Source of the DNA: Brevundimonas sp.
GTDB lineage: Bacteria; Pseudomonadota; Alphaproteobacteria; Caulobacterales; Caulobacteraceae
DNA length: 7,002 bases
Direction of reading: 5' to 3'
NCBI GenBank assembly: GCA_024711185.1
Contig: JANJTI010000189.1
Span: 1 to 7,002, forward strand
This document shows positions 1 through 7,002 of the stretch, piece after piece. A program made the position numbers and the translations under genes. Under the pieces are notes generated by a model. That model saw only the letters and a program-made list of their open reading frames with translations. It had not been told where the DNA came from and ran no database searches. Position 1 is the stretch's first letter; every line of letters starts with the position of its first letter.

Positions 1-444
1 GACCAGGCCGTAGATCGACGACAGGTTGATGATCGAGCCCCCCCCGGTGCGCCGCAGATGGGCGATGGCGTGCTTGGTGCAGAAGAACACGCCCTTGACG
101 TTGATCGCCTGCACCCAGTCCCACTCGGCCTCGGTCACCTCGTGGGTCGGCTTGTCGACCCCGGCCACGCCGGCGTTGTTGACCAGCACGTCGAGGCGGC
201 CGAACCGGTCGACCACGGCCTGCAGCACGCGCTGCACCTCGTCCTCGCTGGCGACGTCGCAGCGCCAGTAGGCCGCCGACAGTCCGCAGGCGGCGAGCTC
301 GGCCGCGAGCGCGCCGCCTTCCGCGTCGTCGATGTCGAGGATCGCCGTCGACGCCCCTTCCTCGGCCATCCGGACGGCGGTCGCACGACCGAGCCCTACG
401 GCGCCTCCGGTAACCACTGCGACCTTGCCGGACAGACGGGCCAT
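1..444 (-). CDS. Short-chain dehydrogenase/reductase, N-terminal 148 residues (runs off left edge)
   Basis: NAD(P)-dependent oxidoreductase of the classical SDR family, probably cytoplasmic; the substrate cannot be told. Visible residues begin MARLSGKVAVVTGG. The Rossmann dinucleotide motif TGGAVGLG is at residues 12-19. An acidic residue, Asp37, ends strand beta-2 (AILDID), which usually means NAD rather than NADP preference. The NNAG motif is at 89-92 and the first catalytic residue, the second Ser of NLSS (Ser143), is present. The YxxxK pair would fall near residues 156-160, outside the window, so about 100 of the usual ~250 residues are missing. The ATG at 442-444 is preceded by AAGGAG (minus strand, 453-458) at 8-base spacing, which fixes the start. 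It lies 59 bases downstream of the lone receiver gene, with a candidate FixK box between them, so it may be hypoxia-linked. Family assignment is firm; any specific name (glucose, cyclic-alcohol or steroid dehydrogenase) would be a guess. Confidence 0.95.
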   Translation of the reverse strand, partial: MARLSGKVAVVTGGAVGLGRATAVRMAEEGASTAILDIDDAEGGALAAELAACGLSAAYWRCDVASEDEVQRVLQAVVDRFGRLDVLVNNAGVAGVDKPTHEVTEAEWDWVQAINVKGVFFCTKHAIAHLRRTGGGSIINLSSIYGLV

Positions 445-493
445 GGGAATATCTCCTTAAAGCTCCAGCATCGCCTGCCCGTCGGCCCACGCC

Positions 494-507
494 TTGAGCA
501 AGATCAA
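494..507 (-). promoter_or_regulatory. Candidate FixK/FNR box upstream of the SDR gene (one half-site imperfect)
   Basis: Plus strand TTGAG-CAAG-ATCAA; read on the minus strand it is TTGAT-CTTG-CTCAA, one base away from the FNR/FixK consensus TTGAT-N4-ATCAA. The centre is at 500.5. Assuming class II spacing (-41.5), transcription would start near 459, directly before the AAGGAG of the dehydrogenase. The box overlaps the stop codon of the lone receiver gene (504-506). The match and placement are visible; the function is inferred. Confidence 0.5.
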
Positions 508-890
508 TCCCGGCGGAGCAGGCGAAGGACTTCGGTGAACAGCGCCTCGTCCAGGAGCGGTTTTTCAACGATCGGCGCGCCGAGGGCCGCGGCGCGACGC
601 CGGAGGTGCGCGGAAGGCGCGGTCGTGATCAGCACCGCCGGCGCCGGGACGCCCCGGCCGCGGAGACCCTCGAGCAGATCGATGCCGGGCTGGTCCGGGA
701 GCTTCTCGTCGATGATCATGCAGTCGAACGGGCCGCGCGCGGCCGAGGCGGCCAGAGCTTCTTCGGCCGAGGTGCAACGGTCGACCCGGAAGCCCCGGGT
801 GTCGGCCATGAAACCGAGAGCGCGCAGCACGTCCGGGTCGTCGTCGACGATCAGAAGGGCGGGCGAACTCGCCGTCGCCGTGAATGACAC
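504..890 (-). CDS. Stand-alone CheY-like receiver protein (single-domain response regulator)
   Basis: A 128-residue protein consisting of a receiver domain only, with no DNA-binding or enzymatic output. The acidic pocket is Asp16-Asp18 (IVDDD), the phosphoacceptor is Asp61 (IIDEKLP), the switch Thr is Thr89/Thr90 (VLITT), and the conserved Lys is Lys110 in EKP. All catalytic positions are kept, so it should be phosphorylatable. The start is a GTG at 888-890 with GAGGAG (minus strand, 899-904) 8 bases upstream. It follows fixJ after 83 bases on the same strand. By position its likely partner is the FixL kinase, and it could act as a phosphate sink, a competitor of FixJ, or a phosphorelay element. 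Caulobacter uses a small receiver-type protein (FixT) to inhibit FixL, and this protein may play an analogous part. I cannot establish that it is a FixT orthologue, so no symbol is given. Confidence 0.92.
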   Translation of the reverse strand: MSFTATASSPALLIVDDDPDVLRALGFMADTRGFRVDRCTSAEEALAASAARGPFDCMIIDEKLPDQPGIDLLEGLRGRGVPAPAVLITTAPSAHLRRRAAALGAPIVEKPLLDEALFTEVLRLLRRD

Positions 891-958
891 CGGGGTCGCT
901 CCTCAAGACGCCGGTGGACGCCGGCATCGTATGCTCGCGCGTCGGCGCCCGGAACGCC

Positions 959-972
959 TTGATCCATGCCAA
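959..972 (-). promoter_or_regulatory. Degenerate FNR/FixK-like site before the lone receiver gene
   Basis: Plus strand TTGAT-CCAT-GCCAA: one perfect half-site and a second with two mismatches to ATCAA. The centre is at 965.5, which under class II spacing predicts a start near 924 and a leader of about 34 bases to the GTG at 890. The geometry is like that of the stronger boxes in this window. A TACGAT sequence (minus strand, 926-931) could serve as a -10, but its spacing is a few bases long. The site may equally be chance. Confidence 0.25.
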
Positions 973-973
973 T

Positions 974-1573
974 TCAGAGCCCGGCGGCGAGCGCGATCCG
1001 CATGAGTTCGGCCACGTTGCGGGCCCCTGTCTTGGCCATCAGGTTCGCGCGATAGATCTCGACGGTGCGCGGGCTGATCGCCAGATCGAACGCGATCTGC
1101 TTGTTCATCTTGCCCTCGATGACGCCGGCCAGAACGTCCCGCTCACGCGCGCTGAGTTCGGCGAGACGATCGCTGGCGCGCCGCCGCGCCTGGTCGGGCT
1201 CCTCGCTCGAACGCGCCGCCTCGAGGGCGCCCCGGAGGCAGCTGATCAGATGCTCGTCGTCGAACGGTTTCTCGATGAAGTCCCGCACGCCGGCCTTCAT
1301 CGCCTCGACGGCCAGCGGCACGTCCCCGTGGCCGGTCATCACCACGACCGGGAAGTCGACCCCGCGGGCCGTCAATTCCCGCACGAGGTCGAGGCCGGTC
1401 ATACCCGGCATGCGTACGTCGGTGAGCACGCAACCCGCCTCCGCAGGGAGGGCGTCGAGGAAGGCGTCGGCCGACGGGTAGAAGCTGGCGACGATGCCGT
1501 TCACGTCCAGAAGGAAGGCGAGGGCGTCACGGACGCCGTCGTCGTCGTCGATGACATGAACCACTTCAGGCAC
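974..1573 (-). CDS. fixJ: Two-component response regulator FixJ (receiver plus LuxR-type HTH)
   Basis: Oxygen-responsive transcription activator, the partner of FixL; in known systems phospho-FixJ activates fixK. The protein has 199 residues, close to the usual ~200 for FixJ. The receiver domain (about 4-120) has the acidic pocket in DDDD (9-12), phosphoacceptor Asp52 (TDVRMPG), Thr80 in MTGHGD and Lys102 in EKPF. A short linker leads to a LuxR/FixJ helix-turn-helix (about 138-193) with LSARERDVL and the recognition-helix region [17 protein letters not shown] chose the GTG at 1571-1573: it has GAGGAG 7 bases upstream, begins directly before the receiver ([13 protein letters not shown]), and overlaps the fixL stop by 8 bases. 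A longer in-frame ATG at 1657 would add 28 low-complexity residues inside fixL and is unlikely. The overlap implies translational coupling with fixL. Confidence 0.95.
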   Translation of the reverse strand: MPEVVHVIDDDDGVRDALAFLLDVNGIVASFYPSADAFLDALPAEAGCVLTDVRMPGMTGLDLVRELTARGVDFPVVVMTGHGDVPLAVEAMKAGVRDFIEKPFDDEHLISCLRGALEAARSSEEPDQARRRASDRLAELSARERDVLAGVIEGKMNKQIAFDLAISPRTVEIYRANLMAKTGARNVAELMRIALAAGL

Positions 1574-3074
1574 GGACGCTCTCCTCGGCGCGCGGGAGGG
1601 TGAACAGGAAGACCGCGCCGCCTCCCTTATTATCCTCAGCCCAGATGCGTCCGCCATGGGCCTCGATAATGGTGCGACAGATCGACAGGCCCACGCCCAT
1701 CCCGTCGGGCTTGCTCGTCACAAATGGCTGGAACAGCCGGGCGCGGACCTCCGGGTCCAGCCCGGGTCCGGTGTCGGCGACGCTGATCCGGACGGCCTGG
1801 TCACCTTCGGCCTGGACGCGGATCTCCAGCTCCCTGGGCGACGTCTCCATCATGGCGTCGATGGCGTTGCGGATCAGGTTCAACGCCACCTGCTGGATCT
1901 GGATCTTGTCGACGACGACCGACCCGACGTCCCGGGCGAGGCGCAGGTGCACCGTCACGTCGCGGTCGCGGGCCCCGACCAGCGCAAGGGCGCTGGCCTC
2001 CTCCATGAGCACGGCCGGATCCTCGAGCGAGTGCTCGGTTTCGCCCTTGGCGACGAACTCCCGCAACCGCTTGATGATGTCCCCGGCCCTGAGGGCCTGG
2101 TCCCCGGCCTGGCCGAGGGCGGCCCGCAGCCGCGACAGGTCGGGGCGCTCGGCTTCCAGCAAGGTCACCGAGCCCTTCATGTAGCTCGCGATGGCCGAGA
2201 GGGGCTGGTTCAGCTCGTGCGCCAGCGAGGAGGCCATCTCGCCCATGGCGGTCAGCCGCGAGACGTGGACGAGCTCGGACTGAAGCTCCTGCACGCGGCG
2301 CTCCTGGGCGCGGCGTTCGGTCAGATCGCGCACGAAGCCGGTGAAGAAGCGGTCGCCGCCAAGGATCGCCTCGCCCACCGCCAGCTCCATCGGAAAGGTT
2401 GAGCCGTCCTTGCGCTGGCCGACGACGATGCGTCCGATGCCGATGATCCTCCGCTCCCCTGTCTGCAGATAGCGCCGGATGTAGTGATCGTGCTCGGTCC
2501 GGTAGGGTTCGGGCATCAGCAGGCTGACGTTTCGGCCGATCGCCTCATCGGCCCGCCAGCCGAACAGGCGCACCGCGGCGACGCTGAACGACTGCATCAT
2601 GCCGCTCGCGTCGATGACGATCATCGCCTCGGGGACGGTCTCCAGAATGGATTCGAGGTGGGCCTGCCGGCTCGCCGCCTCGCGACTGCGTCTCCACAGT
2701 CGTTCGCCTGCCATGGCGATGGAGGGGCCGAGCACGCCGAAGGCGAAGGCGTCGATCAGGTTGGCCGCGCCGGCCCAGAGCGCCGGGCCGAGAATCGTCG
2801 TCGCCGAGACGAAAGCCAGCGCCGTCGCCGCCAGCGCGGGTCCCCGTCCGCCGAGCGCCGCCGCCAGGAGCACGGCGGGGACATAGAGGATGAAGAAGCT
2901 TCGGTCGCCGAAGACCGGGTCAAGCCCGGAGCGAACCGAGAAGGCGAGCAGGATGCCCACCGCGGCGGCGGCGTAGCCGTGACGCCGGGACAGCGACTTC
3001 AGGATCGCCGATCTGATCTGCACCGGACCCTCGCGGTCAGGACCGCTGGACGGCGGCCGCCGGAGGTCGACCAT
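1566..3074 (-). CDS. fixL: Membrane-bound heme-PAS oxygen sensor histidine kinase FixL
   Basis: Oxygen sensor kinase of 502 residues in the inner membrane. The N-terminal part has about four hydrophobic segments (roughly 33-48, 60-74, 79-97, 104-124). A PAS domain (about 136-252) follows. It carries the FixL heme-pocket signature: His195 ([11 protein letters not shown]) matches the proximal heme His200 of Bradyrhizobium FixL, Arg201 matches Arg206, and Arg215 in IIGIGRIV matches the O2-contacting Arg220. The position of Bradyrhizobium His214 is Arg209 here. The kinase core has phospho-His286 (AHELNQPL), N-box Asn403 (NLIRNAIDA), G1 DTGPG (434-438) and G2 GMGVGLS (458-464). Low O2 should trigger autophosphorylation and transfer to FixJ Asp52. 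The gene lies 23 bases after fixK and overlaps fixJ. The ATG at 3074 lacks a clear Shine-Dalgarno; a GTG at residue 18 (3023) is a possible alternative, so the exact start is uncertain. Confidence 0.96.
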   Translation of the reverse strand: MVDLRRPPSSGPDREGPVQIRSAILKSLSRRHGYAAAAVGILLAFSVRSGLDPVFGDRSFFILYVPAVLLAAALGGRGPALAATALAFVSATTILGPALWAGAANLIDAFAFGVLGPSIAMAGERLWRRSREAASRQAHLESILETVPEAMIVIDASGMMQSFSVAAVRLFGWRADEAIGRNVSLLMPEPYRTEHDHYIRRYLQTGERRIIGIGRIVVGQRKDGSTFPMELAVGEAILGGDRFFTGFVRDLTERRAQERRVQELQSELVHVSRLTAMGEMASSLAHELNQPLSAIASYMKGSVTLLEAERPDLSRLRAALGQAGDQALRAGDIIKRLREFVAKGETEHSLEDPAVLMEEASALALVGARDRDVTVHLRLARDVGSVVVDKIQIQQVALNLIRNAIDAMMETSPRELEIRVQAEGDQAVRISVADTGPGLDPEVRARLFQPFVTSKPDGMGVGLSICRTIIEAHGGRIWAEDNKGGGAVFLFTLPRAEESVRA

Positions 3075-3097
3075 ATCACGCGTATCGGCCGGGGCGA

Positions 3098-3739
3098 TCA
3101 GGCCGCCGCCATGTCCTCAAGGGCGCCGGGGCGGCGGATCCGGTAGCGCCGGGTCCCCACGAACTCGACCACGCCCTCGGCCTGCAGGCGCCCGAGCATG
3201 CGCGAGATGGTTTCGATGGTCAGGCCGAGATAGTCGGCCATGTCCTGGCGGCTCATCGGCAGCGCCACGACATCGCCCCTGAAGCGGGCGGCGATGTCGA
3301 GCAGGAAGCGGGCGACCTTTTCGCAGGCGGTGGTCCGGCCCAGAAGCAGCATGTGGGACTGGGCGCGCTGGAGCTCCGAGGCGGTCGCCTGCCAGATCAT
3401 CCGATCGAGACGGCCCGCGTCATAGGCCGCCGAACCCGCGCGACGGAGGGCGAGAACCTCGCACGGACCGAGCGCCTCCGCGGAGAAACGGTGCACCTCC
3501 CCGGTCTCCACCCCGATCACGTCCCCGGGGTAGTAGAAGTCGCCGATCTGACGGCGGCCGTCGGCAAGCAGAAAGCTGGTCCGGACCGCGCCGCCGACAA
3601 GGTGGTAGATCAGGTCCGCCTTTTCGTCCTGGGCGTAGATTTCCTCGCCGGTCCGGAAGGTCAGTCGGGCGGCCCCCGCCCAGTCGTCGGGGGCGGCGAC
3701 GGCGGCGTCGAACGCCGGGTTGCTGAGCGCGAGGGACAT
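3098..3739 (-). CDS. fixK: Crp/Fnr-family transcription factor, FixK-like
   Basis: Low-oxygen transcription activator of 213 residues, the step downstream of FixJ. The N-terminal part (about 20-110) is a cyclic-nucleotide-binding-like beta-roll fold ([20 protein letters not shown], then [11 protein letters not shown]). A dimerization helix runs about 112-150, and a winged helix follows. The HTH (about 163-184) has the recognition helix [12 protein letters not shown] with Glu176, Ser179 and Arg180. This E-xx-SR set reads TTGAT half-sites in FNR and FixK. There is no N-terminal Cys cluster, so it is not an iron-sulfur FNR sensor; this points to FixK. The only cysteines are Cys93 and Cys139, so a redox-sensitive Cys in the DNA-binding domain, as known in Bradyrhizobium FixK2, is absent. 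The ATG at 3737-3739 has AGGAGG 7 bases upstream. It sits between the ATPase and fixL on the same strand, so fixK and fixLJ may form one transcript with feedback. Confidence 0.93.
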   Translation of the reverse strand: MSLALSNPAFDAAVAAPDDWAGAARLTFRTGEEIYAQDEKADLIYHLVGGAVRTSFLLADGRRQIGDFYYPGDVIGVETGEVHRFSAEALGPCEVLALRRAGSAAYDAGRLDRMIWQATASELQRAQSHMLLLGRTTACEKVARFLLDIAARFRGDVVALPMSRQDMADYLGLTIETISRMLGRLQAEGVVEFVGTRRYRIRRPGALEDMAAA

Positions 3740-3825
3740 GGCCGGACCTCCTGAAGTCGGATGACCAAGGCTTAGGTCGCGACGTCCGGCTTGTGCATTC
3801 GGGAGCGGTGCTTAAGGGCGGCCCC

Positions 3826-6315
<2,490 letters not shown>

Positions 6316-6384
6316 GGACGCTCCGGTTCGCGCCGGCCATCCCCAGGCGGCCGCCGCAGTCTGGGGCCGCCGGCTCCGGGCGCC

Positions 6385-6398
6385 TTGACGACGGTCAA
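6385..6398 (-). promoter_or_regulatory. FixK/FNR box for the P-type ATPase
   Basis: TTGAC-GACG-GTCAA, an inverted repeat with identical half-sites that extends by one base on each side (CTTGAC/GTCAAG, 6384-6399). The centre is at 6391.5. With class II spacing the minus-strand start would be near 6350, giving a leader of about 35 bases to the ATPase ATG at 6315. A weak -10 (CAGACT, minus strand, 6358-6363) fits the spacing. The half-site TTGAC differs from the strongest FNR half-site TTGAT but is widely tolerated in FixK/Anr-type sites. The FixK encoded 2.6 kb away is the obvious candidate regulator. Confidence 0.75.
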
Positions 6399-6486
6399 GC
6401 GGAACCGGCGCGACTGCTCCTGAGGTATCCGGGGCCGGGGCTGGATATCCGCACAACGCCCGTCCGCCCTGGCGAAGCGGCTCATG

Positions 6487-6500
6487 TTGATCCGGATCAA
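6487..6500 (+). promoter_or_regulatory. Perfect FNR/FixK box for dodecin
   Basis: TTGATCCGGATCAA is a fully palindromic 14-base match to the FNR/FixK consensus TTGAT-N4-ATCAA. The centre at 6493.5 predicts a plus-strand start near 6535 (class II, -41.5) and a leader of about 33 bases to the dodecin ATG. A partial -10 (GAAATT, 6523-6528) lies where expected. It lies between the divergent ATPase and dodecin starts. The ATPase has its own box 95 bases closer to its start, so this one most likely serves dodecin. Confidence 0.85.
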
Positions 6501-6567
6501 GGCTTGCGCCCGCAACCGGCGCGAAATTTCCCCCTGCGAACGCCGATCGACGTCAGGGAGCCCGCTC

Positions 6568-6777
6568 ATGACCATGCTGAAAGTCATCGAAGTCCTCGCC
6601 GAGTCCGGGGACAGTTGGGAGGACGCCGCGCGGAAGGCGGTGGCGGAGGCCTCTCAGACCCTTCGCCACGTGCGGTCGATCTATATCGAGAACCTGCAGG
6701 CCACGGTCGAGAACGGCCGGATTTCCCGCTACCGCATCAACGCCAGGATCACCTTCGCCCTCGACGACGGCGATTGA
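6568..6777 (+). CDS. Dodecin family small flavin-binding/storage protein
   Basis: A 69-residue protein of the usual dodecin length (65-75). Dodecins form hollow dodecamers that bind flavins, or related cofactors, as a buffer or storage in the cytoplasm. The sequence starts MTMLKVIEVLAESGDSWEDA, has one helix (about 16-33, EDAARKAVAEASQTL) and then the strands HVRSIYIENLQATVENG and RYRINARITFAL, matching the beta-alpha-beta-beta fold. By eye, the position of the flavin-stacking Trp of archaeal and Thermus dodecins is Tyr39 here, and Gln44 may be the flavin-contacting Gln; Trp17 in SWEDA is a separate family-typical residue. The ATG at 6568 has GGGAG 7 bases upstream; a second Met at 6574 is possible. 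A longer in-frame ATG at 6484 overlaps the perfect FixK box and is rejected. Promoter geometry suggests induction at low oxygen. Confidence 0.94.
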   Translation: MTMLKVIEVLAESGDSWEDAARKAVAEASQTLRHVRSIYIENLQATVENGRISRYRINARITFALDDGD

Positions 6778-6983
6778 TCGGCGGCGCGGTCGTGGCGCAA
6801 GCGCGGCCGCTACGGTGGTGCGATCGCCTGGAGCCGACACGGACAGGCGGACGCGCCTCGTCTCGCCCGCGAGCGGCCGGGCGACGGATGCTCGGCTATG
6901 GACGCCGTCGCGCGAGCGCTCCTTGACCAGGATCAATGCGCGCTCGCCGGCCAACAGCTCTCGTTGTCGATCTGGAGGAGACC
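6778..6983. other. Intergenic region after dodecin
   Basis: About 206 bases without a convincing gene. It holds an inverted repeat, TCGCCCG (6863-6869) and CGGGCGA (6878-6884), separated by 8 bases. The stem has no following T-run, so it is at best a weak terminator or mRNA structure. A FixK box follows at 6923-6936, and a strong Shine-Dalgarno GGAGGAG lies at 6974-6980. Reading frames through the region on either strand look like GC-rich shadows. Confidence 0.5.
6923..6936 (+). promoter_or_regulatory. FixK/FNR box before the gene at the right edge
   Basis: TTGAC-CAGG-ATCAA matches the FNR/FixK pattern, with one half-site perfect and the other TTGAC. The centre at 6929.5 predicts a start near 6971, immediately before the GGAGGAG at 6974-6980 and 13 bases before the ATG at 6984. 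The very short leader resembles the arrangement seen at the dehydrogenase gene. No clear -10 is seen. Confidence 0.7.
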
Positions 6984-7002
6984 ATGTCCCGGCGCCTCGA
7001 CT
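6984..7002 (+). CDS. Start of an unidentified gene (first six codons, runs off right edge)
   Basis: ATG at 6984-6986 preceded by a strong Shine-Dalgarno GGAGGAG (6974-6980) and a FixK box at 6923-6936. Only MSRRLD is readable, too little for any family assignment. The upstream signals are what support a real gene here. It is probably a further low-oxygen-induced gene on the same strand as dodecin, with its own promoter. Confidence 0.5.

Noticed and set aside
907..924. Direct repeat GACGCCGG (907-914 and 917-924) between fixJ and the lone receiver gene
   Set aside because: Two short GC-rich copies in high-GC DNA are not distinctive enough to call a regulatory element.
58..1005. A 315-codon plus-strand frame across the dehydrogenase and receiver genes
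   Set aside because: The antisense translation is Arg/Gly-rich with no domains, while both minus-strand genes have full motif support.
1574..1657. Longer FixJ from an ATG at 1657
   Set aside because: It adds 28 residues without receiver homology deep inside fixL; the GTG at 1573 has a GAGGAG and begins the receiver domain.
6316..6456. N-terminal extension of the ATPase to an upstream ATG at 6456
   Set aside because: The extra 47 residues are Pro/Arg/Ala-rich, have no family counterpart, and would overlap the FixK box at 6385-6398. The ATG at 6315 has a Shine-Dalgarno and matches the family N-terminus.
6484..6567. Longer dodecin starting at the ATG at 6484
   Set aside because: It would put the promoter box inside the coding region and make the protein 97 residues against the family's ~70. 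The ATG at 6568 has GGGAG at good spacing.
6553..6954. Minus-strand open frame of 133 codons opposite dodecin
   Set aside because: It lies antisense to a clear dodecin gene, has no recognisable domain and lacks a convincing ribosome binding site.

Overview
The window is GC-rich, densely packed DNA typical of an alphaproteobacterium. The gene content (a membrane-bound heme-PAS FixL, a FixJ regulator, a FixK-type Crp/Fnr protein) and the codon bias toward G/C at third positions suggest the Caulobacterales or a near relative (Caulobacter, Brevundimonas, Phenylobacterium). This placement is an inference from protein character, not from a marker gene.

Layout: positions 1-6315 are transcribed from the minus strand. 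Reading in the direction of transcription (right to left), the order is: a type-2 P-type cation ATPase (6315-3826), a FixK-like regulator (3739-3098), the oxygen-sensing histidine kinase FixL (3074-1566), its response regulator FixJ (1573-974, GTG start overlapping the fixL stop), a stand-alone receiver-domain protein (890-504), and the 5' part of a short-chain dehydrogenase (444 to the left edge). To the right of the ATPase a divergent plus-strand unit begins with a dodecin (6568-6777). A further gene starts at 6984 and is cut by the right edge.

Regulation: three well-formed FNR/FixK boxes of the form TTGAY-N4-RTCAA lie within about 550 bases at the right end. One (6385-6398) is placed for the ATPase, one perfect palindrome (6487-6500) for dodecin, and one (6923-6936) for the gene starting at 6984. 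A fourth, weaker site (494-507) is placed for the dehydrogenase, and a degenerate one (959-972) lies before the lone receiver. If class II activation (box centred near -41.5) is assumed, each predicted transcript start falls 13-35 bases before a start codon that has a Shine-Dalgarno sequence. The window therefore reads as a FixL-FixJ-FixK low-oxygen control module surrounded by its own likely targets.

How it may work: FixL senses O2 through a heme PAS domain and phosphorylates FixJ when O2 is low. FixJ activates fixK, and FixK then activates box-bearing promoters. The unusual part is the nearby target set: not the cbb3 oxidase or the FixGHIS copper pump, but a P2-type ATPase with altered ion-site residues, a dodecin whose flavin-stacking Trp appears to be a Tyr, and a CheY-like lone receiver that could tune FixLJ signalling. 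No RNA genes, CRISPR arrays, insertion sequences or convincing intrinsic terminators were seen. There is no gene-free stretch over 300 bases.
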